64,000 bases of DNA from Ailurus styani (Eukaryota > Chordata > Mammalia > Carnivora > Ailuridae), in the NCBI GenBank assembly GCA_002007465.1, contig LNAC01000740.1:84434-148433 (forward strand), in the 5' to 3' direction. A program made the translations under genes and the position numbers. The notes below the pieces were generated by a model that saw only the letters and a list, made by a program, of their open reading frames with translations, searched no databases and was not told the DNA's origin. This document shows, in pieces, positions 11,219 through 20,639 of this stretch (positions are counted from its first letter, which is position 1; every line of letters begins with the position of its first letter).

Positions 11219-11392
11219 CCTTTTTTTAAGATTTTACTTTTATTATTTATTTGAGAGAGAGCGAAAGCAAGAGCGTGAAGAGGAGGGGGAAAGGAGGAAG
11301 GAGAAGGAGGGAGAGAAAGGAGGGAGGGGCAGAAATAGGGAAGAAGCAGGCTCCTCCCAGAGCAGGGACCACCCCCCCCACCCCACCCCACC
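11219..11392 (-). mobile_element. CAN-SINE truncated by the assembly gap
   Basis: Reverse-oriented SINE tail and GA-rich body (AAGATTTTACTTTTATTATT, then GAGAGAG). It breaks off in a C-rich stretch at the gap edge, before the head complement. Confidence 0.85.
11369..11392 (-). other. G-quadruplex-capable gap edge
   Basis: The plus strand is a CCACCCC-type run. The minus strand therefore reads GGTGGGGTGGGGTGGGGG, with four or more G-tracts. Such sequence often stops sequencing, which fits its position at the gap. Confidence 0.5.
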
Positions 11393-12312
11393 NNNNNNNN
11401 NNNNNNNNNNNNNNNNNNNNNNNNNNNNNNNNNNNNNNNNNNNNNNNNNNNNNNNNNNNNNNNNNNNNNNNNNNNNNNNNNNNNNNNNNNNNNNNNNNNN
11501 NNNNNNNNNNNNNNNNNNNNNNNNNNNNNNNNNNNNNNNNNNNNNNNNNNNNNNNNNNNNNNNNNNNNNNNNNNNNNNNNNNNNNNNNNNNNNNNNNNNN
11601 NNNNNNNNNNNNNNNNNNNNNNNNNNNNNNNNNNNNNNNNNNNNNNNNNNNNNNNNNNNNNNNNNNNNNNNNNNNNNNNNNNNNNNNNNNNNNNNNNNNN
11701 NNNNNNNNNNNNNNNNNNNNNNNNNNNNNNNNNNNNNNNNNNNNNNNNNNNNNNNNNNNNNNNNNNNNNNNNNNNNNNNNNNNNNNNNNNNNNNNNNNNN
11801 NNNNNNNNNNNNNNNNNNNNNNNNNNNNNNNNNNNNNNNNNNNNNNNNNNNNNNNNNNNNNNNNNNNNNNNNNNNNNNNNNNNNNNNNNNNNNNNNNNNN
11901 NNNNNNNNNNNNNNNNNNNNNNNNNNNNNNNNNNNNNNNNNNNNNNNNNNNNNNNNNNNNNNNNNNNNNNNNNNNNNNNNNNNNNNNNNNNNNNNNNNNN
12001 NNNNNNNNNNNNNNNNNNNNNNNNNNNNNNNNNNNNNNNNNNNNNNNNNNNNNNNNNNNNNNNNNNNNNNNNNNNNNNNNNNNNNNNNNNNNNNNNNNNN
12101 NNNNNNNNNNNNNNNNNNNNNNNNNNNNNNNNNNNNNNNNNNNNNNNNNNNNNNNNNNNNNNNNNNNNNNNNNNNNNNNNNNNNNNNNNNNNNNNNNNNN
12201 NNNNNNNNNNNNNNNNNNNNNNNNNNNNNNNNNNNNNNNNNNNNNNNNNNNNNNNNNNNNNNNNNNNNNNNNNNNNNNNNNNNNNNNNNNNNNNNNNNNN
12301 NNNNNNNNNNNN
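11393..12312. other. assembly gap, 920 Ns
   Basis: An unbroken run of N. The four long 'open frames' of 369-436 codons that cover it are made of unknown residues and mean nothing. The gap starts in a C-rich run and ends in a 13-G run immediately upstream of the CpG island, so promoter sequence may be missing. Confidence 0.99.
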
Positions 12313-12590
12313 GGGGGGGGGGGGGTTACGGAAATCAGCCTGATGGAAGTCCAAACATAAAAGGGATCCCCCATATGCGTAGCGCCATGGTTTGGTGTCC
12401 CCTCATAAAGCGTCCGGTGAGCAACAGAGGAGGGGAGTACTTTAGGGCCGCCATCATTTGTTTCTTATAAAATAGCCTTCCCATTTCTCAGCAGATCCCT
12501 CCAAAAAGTATTTCATGGAAATCTAAGCTTGCAGAATTCTCAGGGCGATAGGGTAGAAGGTTATCCCAGCATGGGATAACCCGGAGGCAG
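12313..12590. other. sequence between the gap and the CpG island
   Basis: Begins with a 13-G run. It contains a perfect inverted repeat at 12559-12581 and a GTCCG|GTGAGC donor-like string at about 12412-12421. No gene is assigned. Confidence 0.4.
12559..12581. repeat. perfect 10 bp inverted repeat
   Basis: Arms GGTTATCCCA and TGGGATAACC, separated by GCA. It lies 30 bp upstream of the CTCF-like site at the edge of the CpG island. It could be a dimeric binding site or a chance hairpin. Confidence 0.7.
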
Positions 12591-12608
12591 ATGGGCAGAT
12601 GTTCTCGC

Positions 12609-12623
12609 TGCGCCACCTGGTGG
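12609..12623 (-). promoter_or_regulatory. CTCF motif
   Basis: The minus strand reads CCACCAGGTGGCGCA, a full match to the CTCF core followed by CG-rich flank. It sits at the gap-proximal edge of the CpG island. Confidence 0.7.
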
Positions 12624-12903
12624 AGAAGGAAGAGCCAGGGTGGAGGCTCCCCGGGACCCTCTTCCTCCCCAGGGAGAGGCGAGAGCCACAGACCCCAGAA
12701 ACCTACATGTTACTACACTTCCCAGAGGTCTGTGCGCAAAAGGAGGGGGCCGAGCCGCGGCTCTCCTTCCTGCCTCCCCCGTGCGGGCTGTTCTAATCCA
12801 GAATGTCGGCTCCTTCTTCCTTGCCTCTCAAAGCTCCGTAGAGGCTGGGCAAACCGGGCATCGCCCACACCTAACCAGCTAGGAGGAGCTAAGCGCTGCG
12901 AAA

Positions 12904-12926
12904 CTTCTGGGAAATGTAGTTTCCGG
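12904..12926 (-). promoter_or_regulatory. ZNF143/SBS-type element with ETS core
   Basis: The minus strand reads CCGGAA then ACTACATTTCCCAGAAG. This fits the ACTACAATTCCCAGCATGC-type promoter motif bound by ZNF143/THAP11, with an ETS CCGGAA directly upstream. The motif identity is known; its use here is inferred. Confidence 0.65.
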
Positions 12927-12940
12927 GAAGACAGAGGCGA

Positions 12941-12945
12941 CCAAT
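12941..12945 (+). promoter_or_regulatory. CCAAT box (NF-Y type)
   Basis: GACCAATTAG on the plus strand, 15 bp from the ETS/ZNF143 element and 20 bp before the CACGTG palindrome. Confidence 0.5.
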
Positions 12946-12964
12946 TAGAGCCGGGCGGGGGCTT

Positions 12965-12974
12965 GTCACGTGAC
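12965..12974. promoter_or_regulatory. USF / CLEAR-type E-box
   Basis: GTCACGTGAC is a perfect 10 bp palindrome. It equals the consensus recognised by USF and by MiT/TFE factors (CLEAR element). Confidence 0.6.
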
Positions 12975-13430
12975 CGTCGCGGTCAGCTGTTCTGTGACTT
13001 CGTTTCTCACCTGCCGCGAGGAGGGATTCCGAACTGTGGGCAGGGATTCCTGCCAGCGCCTGGTCTCCACTTCTGGGCTGGCTTCCTCAGCCCCTGAGCT
13101 GTCCCTGTTGGCCCGACGCAGCGCCGCCAGCATGTTTGCATATCCTTAAACGTGTCCTGGCGCTCCCTCACCTCGTGTCAACTTGCAGGCTCTGTAGGAC
13201 GTCACCCTGCTCTCCGAGCCTGACTTCTGCAGCCGCAAACTGACACTCGAGTTGCTTCAGAGCTTTAGTGAATAGGCCATTACTCGGTTATTGGAACGCC
13301 TCGTCTTTGGGAACGTTTTCCACTCTCTGTTCTCACTCTACCACCTTGTCCTCACCCATGACCGTGTCGCCTCAGAAACATGATGTAGAGGGACTACATC
13401 CCCTAACCTCTCAGGTTGGGGACACTATAA

Positions 13431-13465
13431 TCAAGGTCTCCGGCTTCNTCAAGGTCTCCAGCTTC
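13431..13465. repeat. 17 bp duplication around a single N
   Basis: TCAAGGTCTCCGGCTTC (13431-13447), N at 13448, then the same 17 bases with one change (13449-13465). Likely an unmerged overlap of two contigs or haplotypes. Confidence 0.8.
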
Positions 13466-13517
13466 AGTTAAACCCTAAACGCAGGGCGTTGGGACAGCAC
13501 TGAGGGGAGGAGGCTTT

Positions 13518-13715
13518 TAAAGATTTTTTATTTATTCATTTGACACAGAGAGAGAGATTACAAGTAGGCAGAGAGGCAGACAGAGAGAGAGGAGAGAGGA
13601 GGAAGCAGGCTCCCTGCCGAGCAGAGAGCCCGATGTGGGACTCGATCCCAGGACCCTGAGATCATGACCTGAGCCGAAGGCAGCGGCTTTAACCCACTGA
13701 GCCACCCAGGCGCCC
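13518..13715 (-). mobile_element. CAN-SINE, young
   Basis: Complete reverse SINE ending GAGCCACCCAGGCGCCC. TSD GGGAGGAGGCTTTTAAA (13505-13521, overlapping the tail) recurs as GGGAGGAGGCTGTTAAA at 13716-13732. Confidence 0.94.
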
Positions 13716-13837
13716 GGGAGGAGGCTGTTAAAAGCAGAAGCAGGGAATGTGCTGCCAAGACCTCTGGTAGTACAAGGCTTTGGAAGGGTTATCTCTTCGG
13801 CCTTCCACCTCATGTTCCTCCTGAAAGAGGGAGAAAG

Positions 13838-13926
13838 GGGTGCCTGGCTGGCTCAGTCCGTGGAGCTTGTGACTCTTGAGCTCGGGGTCCTGAGTTCAAG
13901 TCCCACCTTGGGTGTGAGATAAACAA
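13838..13926 (+). mobile_element. Short tRNA-like CAN-SINE
   Basis: Head GGGTGCCTGGCTGGCTCAGT and GAGTTCAAGTCCCACCTTGG, ending in a short A/T tail. No CT-rich stretch, so an old short form. Confidence 0.8.
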
Positions 13927-15246
13927 ATGAACGTTAGGGAAAAATTAAGAGAGCATGAGAATGAAATGCACAGCAAAGCTCTATGTCAGTTACGAGAATC
14001 CTAGAATGGAACTTTGGTATGAAAGTGGAAGATACTATACTCAAACCGAAGTGCTAAGTAACATATAAAGAATGAAATGAGAAATAACAAGAGAACAGAG
14101 CAAAGATGCTGAATTAATATGTTAATAGAGTTAAATGAACCTAGAGAACAAATAATAAAGTCCTTTACAAAGCATTATGATGGAAAAGAATAGGGCGTTT
14201 CTGAGGCGAAAGCCAGGTATATGCAATGTTTTGTTAGCCTTCCAGAAAGATGAAAGGATTATACCCCCAAAATTCCCTTGGGAAGTGGCAGGTGTATGAG
14301 AACCCTGGAAATGAGTAATCTGGCTTCAAAAAAAGTAATTTTTAAAAAGGAGTCTTTTCTTGAGAGGAAAAGGAGATCTAAAACAGGTATATTTGGACAT
14401 TTCAGAGCCCCGCCCCCCCACCCTGGGCTGCACCTTACAGACGGAATCCCATGGAGACTGGGTTCCTGCTGTCTACACCTGCCGTTGTGCAGATATTGGA
14501 TCTCAGGGTGGAGGCCACACACAGCCTGAAACTTCTCAGGAAGTGTGCTGTCAAGCACTGGTGAGGAGATTTGTTTTGGTGTTGTTCTCTTATGATGATA
14601 ATGTGTTATTAATGTATATCTTTCATTCCTCTGTAGTATAAGGTCCATTTGTCATGCAAAAACTCCATGAACTGCCTTAAACCCTATCTGTAGTGTTTTC
14701 ACACACGGTGTGATATTTGATATAAGAAAAGCAGCACACTGGTGAGTTAACAATTAACCAGAAAAGATAGGACTTTGAAAGGAATCCAGTTTGTTACACT
14801 TTGGCATGTCAGCCTCCCCACCTAATTCTAAATTTAAAGACTTACTGTTTACTAACAGGAAGTTACAACTATATATATGTGTCTCTGGGGAAAATGCAGG
14901 CAGAGAATAGCCACATCTTTATATGCAAGGCACATATCCAGAACCAAACAAAACAATTCTGGACTCCCACACTGAACATTAATATTTTATGAGTAGAGCA
15001 CAAGATCCCCAAAGAACAAGAAAAGCTACACATTATAGAAAAAGAAATCATGCGGGTATCAATTTTCATTAAGGCAGAGCGATGGATCTTTAATGATTTG
15101 TGCAGAACCAGTCTGTTTTCAACTCATTGCCCTCCAACACTTCTGTAAAATAAGAGTTTATTTCCAGGGAAAAAATGAAATTATAGTACAATATAAAATA
15201 TAATACCATTTTTAATTATTAGATTTAACATACATAAAATCTCTCT
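13927..15246. other. unassigned sequence
   Basis: About 1.3 kb of AT-rich DNA. It contains overlapping opposite-strand frames (83-129 codons at 14259-14648) with no exon features. No repeat family is recognised with confidence. Confidence 0.4.
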
Positions 15247-15263
15247 AAAATTGCTGTAAAAGC

Positions 15264-15418
15264 GGGGCACCTGGGTAGCTCCGTCATTTGAGTATCTGAC
15301 ACTTGATCTCAGCTCAGGTCTCAATCTCAGGGTCATGAGTTCAAGCCCCACATTGGGCTCCACACTAGACATGGAACCTACTTTAAAAAATAAGATAAAA
15401 TAAAAAATAAAACAAAAT
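15264..15418 (+). mobile_element. CAN-SINE, short body, perfect TSD
   Basis: Head GGCACCTGGGTAGCTCCGTC, then a short body and an AATAAAA-rich tail. The 17 bp TSD AAAATTGCTGTAAAAGC is perfect at 15247-15263 and 15419-15435. The SINE body is diverged even though the duplication is intact. Confidence 0.93.
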
Positions 15419-16627
15419 AAAATTGCTGTAAAAGCTCCCAAACACTTAGGCTCGATTCCATACTTAGTTCATGGAAGACTAGATCACCAACCCACACTTG
15501 TCTAAGGACCATATTTGAGTAGCACTGAGATAAAGCATCTACAAATGAAGATCTTACAGAAACATATCACATATTACTCCCTGACTCAAACTGTTATTAT
15601 TTTTTAATGTCAACTTTTCTTGAAGCCACAATTGTGTGTAGTTTAAAAGGACAGCCAGGAGCGCAAAGTTTTAAAAAAACAAGAGTCGTCTGTACCTTCC
15701 TTCACCTCCCCCTCCCAATTCCTGTTCCATCTCTGTCCATGTTTCTGAACAGTAAGCATACGGGGCTACTTAAGTGACATATTTCATTCTAAGATATAAA
15801 TGATAATGAATAACCATCACCCACATTAAGAAATAAAGCATTATATTTATAGTTGGAGCTCTGTGTTACCCTCCCTGATTTCATTCCCCCTGCCAGAGCA
15901 AAACCAAATGTGTTTTTTATCAGTGTTTATTATTCCCATACGTTTCTTTTTACACTTGTACTAGGTATAGACATATCTAGTATTCCCAAATATATTATCT
16001 TTTCATGTTTTCAAGTTTTATAAAAATGGCACACTCCTTCCTAGAACTTTTTTCTGTAAGATTATGTTTTTGAAAATTGTCCACAATAACATACATTGAA
16101 CGAAGCTGTGCTTCATTAATTTGTTCTGATGTACAGTAGCTCATTATTTGAATATACCTAAATTTATCTACCCATTTTCTTGCTGATAGAAATTTAGATT
16201 ATTTCCTGTTTTTATCATTACAGGGTTGCAATGAACATTCTTATAAATGTCTCCTCAAACACAAGTGTGAGTAGGGTATAGACCCATGTCAACCTAGTGA
16301 TTCATATACCGGTGAGTGAATCCTGGGTTGAAGGGCATATGCATCTTTATATATCTTCACCTTTAAATATTGTCTACTTGGTCTCTGAAGTCCTTGTACC
16401 AATTCACACTTATTTCAACAGGGTAGGAGATTTCCCATTTCTCCATATGGTCACTGACATTTGAAACTGTCAGACTTTAATTTCCCAATCTGATGGATTT
16501 GAAATGGTACCTCATTATGTTTTCGTTTGCATTTCTCTGATTAATGATGAGGTTGAGCATCTTTTCATGCACATATTAGCCATTCTGGTGTCTTATTCTG
16601 TGACTTACCTGTTTATTTTTTATTCAT

Positions 16628-16833
16628 TTTTCTTTTTTTTTAAGATTTGTTTATTTATTTATTTGACAGAGAGAGAGAGATCACAAGTAGGCAGAGAGGC
16701 AGCCAGAGAGAGGGGGGAAAGCAGGCTCCCTGCCAAGCAGAGAGCCCGATGCGGGCCTCGATCCAAGGACCCTGAGATCATGACCTGAGCCGAAGGCAGA
16801 GGTTTTAACCCACTGAGCCACCCAGGTGCTCTC
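16628..16833 (-). mobile_element. CAN-SINE inside L1
   Basis: Complete reverse SINE, from a T-run and TAAGATTTGTTTATTTATT to GAGCCACCCAGGTGC. It accounts for the 94-codon frame there. Confidence 0.93.
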
Positions 16834-16889
16834 AGGCATTTTTAATTTTAATGATATTGACTTTATCAGCTTTTTTCTGTATTGGTTGT

Positions 16890-17160
16890 AGTTTTTTTAA
16901 AAAAATTCAATTTAATTAACATATACTGTATTATTAGTTTCAGAGCTAAAATTTAGTGATTCATCAGTTGTATACAACACCCAGTACTCATTACTTCAAG
17001 TGCCCTCCTTAAATGCCTATCACCCAATTACCCCATCCCCCACCTACCTCCCCTCCAGCAACCCTCAGTTTGTTTCCTAGACTTAAGAGTCTCTAATGGT
17101 TTGCCTCCCTGTTTTCATCTTATTTTATTTTTCCTTCCCTAAGTTGTGCTTTTCATATTT
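16890..17160 (-). mobile_element. 5'-truncated carnivore L1 3' end
   Basis: Begins with a T/A run, then ATTCAATTTAATTAACATAT, followed by agtgattcatcagttgtata, cacccagtactcatta and ccccatcccccacctacctc. This is the well-known 3' UTR of carnivore L1 in reverse. It is embedded in the older L1, so the insertion is younger. Confidence 0.7.
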
Positions 17161-17302
17161 TATTAAATCTGTGTTGTAGCCAAAGATCATATGATATGCT
17201 CTCATATTTTCTTTTAAGTCTTCTTTTCTTGCTAGGTTCTTGAATTCCACTTGGATTTTTTTATTTCACTCAAAAAAGAGTATCAATTTTATTTTATTTT
17301 AT

Positions 17303-17488
17303 CTGTAAAGATTCCATTTATTTACTTGAGAGAGAGACAGAGCATAAATGGGGAGAGGGACAGAGGGAGAGGGAGAAGCAGGCTCCCCCCGCAAGCAGGG
17401 AGCCCAACGTGGGGCCCAATCCCAGGACTCTGGGATCATGACCCAAGCCAAAGGCAGATACCCAACCAACTGAGCCACCAGGGTGCCC
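17303..17488 (-). mobile_element. CAN-SINE inside L1
   Basis: Reverse SINE with TSD AGAGTATCAATTTTATTTTA (17278-17298) and AGAGTTCCAATTTTGTTTTA (17491-17511). Confidence 0.92.
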
Positions 17489-18269
17489 CAAGAGTTCCAA
17501 TTTTGTTTTATTCTTTCCTCTTTGAATAACCAGTTACTCAACACCATTGTTTTAACTGTCTTTTCTCCACTGATCTGCAAAGTCACTCTGTTGTATGTAT
17601 CTGCTATCAATCTATGGCTGTGTTCCTGAGCTCCATTCTGTTCCAGTGGTCTCGATCTCTGCCCCAGTTTCAATGCCAGTCTTAATGGCCACATGTTATA
17701 AGTCTTGTGTGCTACAGTGAGTCTGCCATCCTCTGCTGATTTTTCATGTGTGTTTTACCTATTCTTGTACCCTTCCATTCCCATTTTAGAATCAGCTTAT
17801 CCTGTTCCCAAAGAAACATGTCAGGATTTCTATTGGAATTCAGTAAAATCCACATGTTCCTATGGAGAACTGACCTCTTTGTCATATTAACTTTTTCTGC
17901 CCATGTTCATAATATGTTTCCCTGTTTACTTAATTCATCTTTAAGATTTTTTAAATCATTTTTTATAATTTTCTTCATAAGATTTTAAACATCTTTTGTA
18001 CATTTATTGGAAAGTATTTTATAATTTTTATTAGAAGCCTTTTAAATTTTATTTTCTTTGGAAGTCAATTTTTTCTAGATTTGTTGAGACATAATTTCTT
18101 TTTTAATGTTGTAAATGACATCTTTTTAAAATTATACTTTCCAACTTTTTCTGTCTAGACCATAGTACAACAATAGAACTGCCTTGCTAAACTCTCATAT
18201 TAATCCTAATAATCTGTAAATTATCTTGGCTTTATCAATGTAAACAATCATATAACCTGTGAATGATTA

Positions 18270-18790
18270 TATGGAAGTGATAGCAATAGACTGAATGAAT
18301 AGTGAGCTCCCAAAGCTGTCCACATCCCAACCCCCAAAACCTGTGAATATACTACCTTACATGACAAAATGGACTTTGTAAATGTGACTAAATTAAGTGT
18401 CTTGAGATGGGAGAGTTGCCTGGATTACCCAGGTGGGCCCAGAGTCATCACAAGGGTCCTTTTGGTAGGGAAGCAGAAGGAAAAGTGCAGGCTATGTGAT
18501 GACAGTAGTGGAGAGAGACCATGTGATGGCAGAAATAAATTTTGCAGTGACGCGCCTGGACGATGGAGGAAGGGGCCCCTGGCCAAAAAATGTGAACTGT
18601 GCCTAGAAACTGAAAAAATAAGGAAACAGACTCTCTAGAGCCTCCGGGGGAACACAGCCCTGATGACACCTTGATTTTAACCCCCTACGCCTAATTTCAG
18701 ACTTCCAGACTGCAAGAGAATCAATTTGTGGTGTTTTAAGCCTCTATGTTTGTGGCAATTTGTTACAGCAGCAACAGAGAAATTAATACA
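18270..18790 (+). mobile_element. MaLR (MLT1-like) solo LTR
   Basis: Order of blocks: AATAGACTGAATGAATAGTG, 'gtcttgagatgggagagttg', 'aggtgggcccagagtcatca', 'ccagactgcaagagaatcaa', 'cctctatgtttgtggcaatt', and a terminal AAATTAATACAGA. This is the MaLR LTR layout. It interrupts the minus-strand L1. Confidence 0.7.
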
Positions 18791-19064
18791 GACGCGTGGA
18801 AGGTAAACTTTAGGAGACCTATCTGGTCTGAACTCATTCTAATTCTGTTCTCTCATTTGTGAGTTTGGTGTTTTTAAACCTGTAAACAGGAATCTTGGTT
18901 CCTCAGTACAAGATAGGAGCTATTTTCTCCCTTCACAATCTTTGCATCATTTATTTCTTTTTCTTTTCTTCCTTTTCTGCCTGGCCAGAATCCCCAGATA
19001 CAATATTGAACAGAAAGTTGGTAGAGGACCCCTTGTCATCTTCCTGATTTTAAATAACATATTT

Positions 19065-19248
19065 TTAAAGATTTTATTTATTTAAGAGAGAGAGAGAGCA
19101 AGCACAGTAGGGGAAGGGACAGAGGGAGAGAGACAAGCAGACTCCCCACTGAGTGGGGAAGCCAGACACGGGGCCTGATCCCAAGACCCTGAGATCATGA
19201 CCTGAGCCAAAGGCAGACACTAAACCCACTGAGCCACTCAGGCACCCC
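19065..19248 (-). mobile_element. CAN-SINE in L1
   Basis: Reverse SINE ending GAGCCACTCAGGCACCCC. A weak TSD, TAAATAACATAT against TAAATGATATAT, flanks it. Confidence 0.9.
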
Positions 19249-19261
19249 TAAATGATATATA

Positions 19262-19360
19262 TATTTTAAAGTAATCTCTATACCCAATGTGGCACTCAAA
19301 CTCACGACCCTGAGATCAAGCATCACAGGCTCCACTGACTGTGCCAGCCACATGCCCCCC
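19262..19360 (-). mobile_element. Short tRNA-like CAN-SINE
   Basis: Reverse short form (ACTCACGACCCTGAGATCAA...GCCAGCCACATGCCCCCC). Together with the preceding SINE it is bracketed by CATCTTCCTGATTTTAAA (19037-19054) and CATCTTGCTAATTTTAAA (19360-19377). Confidence 0.8.
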
Positions 19361-19503
19361 ATCTTGCTAATTTTAAAGGGAATGTTTCTAATACTTCACC
19401 ATTTAAGTATTCTTTTTGGGGAAAAAAAGTATTTGCTATAAAATATTGATAGAGAATTTCATCGAATTAAATAAATTCCTTCTCCCCAGTGGCCAAGATT
19501 ATT

Positions 19504-19632
19504 CTTTTTTAAGTAGGCTCCACACCCAGTGTGGAACCCAACGTGGGCCCTGAACTCACTACCCTGTGATCAAGACCTGAGCTGAAATCATGTGATGGAC
19601 ACTTAACCAACTGAGCCCCCCAGGGACCCTTA
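19504..19632 (-). mobile_element. Short CAN-SINE in L1
   Basis: Reverse short SINE (CCAACTGAGCCCCCCAGGGA end). TSD CCAAGATTATTCTTT (19493-19507) and GCTAAGATTATTTTT (19633-19647). Confidence 0.82.
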
Positions 19633-19989
19633 GCTAAGATTATTTTTAACATAAATGAGTGCTAAATGTTATCAAATGCTTTTTCTGTGCCTATCAAGGT
19701 AATCACATAGATTTTCTCCTTTAATCTGTTATTGTGATGATTTAGATGAATACTTTTTTTTTTTAAGTTGGAACAACTTTGCATTACTGAGATAGAACCA
19801 GCTTGGTTCTGCTGCATTCAGTTTGCCAACATTCTAACTAAAAATTTTGCATCTGTGCTTATGAGTGAAACTGGCTCTAAATTCCTACCTTCTGCTATCC
19901 TTGTCTGGTTTTGGTTCAGGGTTCAATAGGCTCACAAAATGCGTTGAGAGTGTTCACTATCCTGTTACTTCGGATGATTCTTTTTATTT

Positions 19990-20507
19990 TGGAAATTAAG
20001 CATTTATTTACAACTACAGAAGACTGAGATTCAGTTTTCTTAAATTCCACACACTCTTACCCACACTTCTACTGCCCTCCTCCTCCCTGTATCATAATTT
20101 TTGGTTCAGTCAATATTCAGCATTATCAGGATTATGTAAATATTTACATACTAATGAGCTGTATAAGTTATATTTACGTATCTTTTCCTAAACAACTTTT
20201 GGCTTTCCCTAGAGTAAATAAATGACCTCTTTTTTTTTTGTTTCTTTCTTTTTTTTGTTTTAGTTTTTTATGTGCCAATCAATAATTCTTCCTGAAACTA
20301 CTGCATAGTACTGCGAATCTCTCAATTCACTGAAATATTAGGTAACTGAACAATTGCATGTTTTTTTGTGGAGAAATTTCTCCTGGAGTCCTCTTTTCTC
20401 TTGCTCCAAACTGTCCTGTCCTGTGTGCCTGCTTCCAGCTGTTTCGGGGACTAACCCCTTTTATGTTCTTTTTATCTTGTTTCTGTATTAGAATCCTTGT
20501 ATCCTGG
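19990..20507. other. unassigned AT-rich sequence, possibly old LINE
   Basis: AT-rich with T-runs; may be further decayed LINE material. No feature is called. Confidence 0.35.
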
Positions 20508-20620
20508 GGGCACCTGAGTGGCTCAGGTAGTTAAGCTTGATCTTGGCTTAGGTCTTAATCTTAGGGTTGTGAGTTCAAACTCCACCTAAGCTTACTTTTT
20601 AAAAAGTAAATAAAATAAAA
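20508..20620 (+). mobile_element. Short CAN-SINE with 19 bp TSD
   Basis: Head GGGCACCTGAGTGGCTCAGG and a short body. TSD TAGAATCCTTGTATCCTGG (20489-20507) and TAGAATCCTCATGTCCTGG (20621-20639). Confidence 0.9.
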
Positions 20621-20639
20621 TAGAATCCTCATGTCCTGG

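Larger units (their letters stand above)
12590..13330. promoter_or_regulatory. CpG island, candidate (bidirectional) promoter
   Basis: By hand count there are roughly 40 CpGs in about 730 bp, while the rest of the window is CpG-poor. The island holds a CTCF match (12609-12623), a ZNF143/SBS-type element abutting an ETS core (12904-12926), a CCAAT box (12941-12945) and a GTCACGTGAC palindrome (12965-12974). There is no TATA box. This is the usual make-up of a mammalian housekeeping-type promoter. The 168-codon frame across it is a low-complexity GC-rich chance frame. Strong 5' splice-donor strings occur on the minus strand (exon ends at 13011 and 13172), hinting at a minus-strand transcript. 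The direction is not proven, and the partner gene cannot be named from this window. Confidence 0.75.
15680..19990 (-). mobile_element. Old L1 (L1M-type), 3' UTR plus ORF2, heavily interrupted
   Basis: Read on the plus strand this is antisense L1. The 3' UTR-like part is at 15680-16620 (tacctcattatgttttcgtt, tttgcatttctctgattaat). ORF2-derived segments follow at 17490-18260, 18980-19060 and 19365-19980 (for example tcaaatgctttttctgtgcc, ctttaatctgttattgtgat). It is split by SINEs, a younger L1 tail (16890-17160) and an LTR (18270-18790). All frames are broken, so it cannot make reverse transcriptase. Confidence 0.75.

Noticed and set aside
11160..12470. Open frames of 369-436 codons on both strands
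   Set aside because: They consist almost entirely of unknown residues across the 920-N gap.
12591..13097. 168-codon frame in the CpG island as a gene
   Set aside because: Gly/Arg/Ser/Pro-rich translation of GC-rich promoter DNA, with shifted overlapping frames and no recognised domain. Regulatory motifs run through it.
13380..13405. ACTACATCCCC as another SBS element in the island flank
   Set aside because: One base shorter than the core consensus. It is better described as part of a small inverted repeat (GATGTAG/CTACATC).
17299..17694. 131-codon minus-strand frame
   Set aside because: SINE plus antisense L1; no independent gene evidence.
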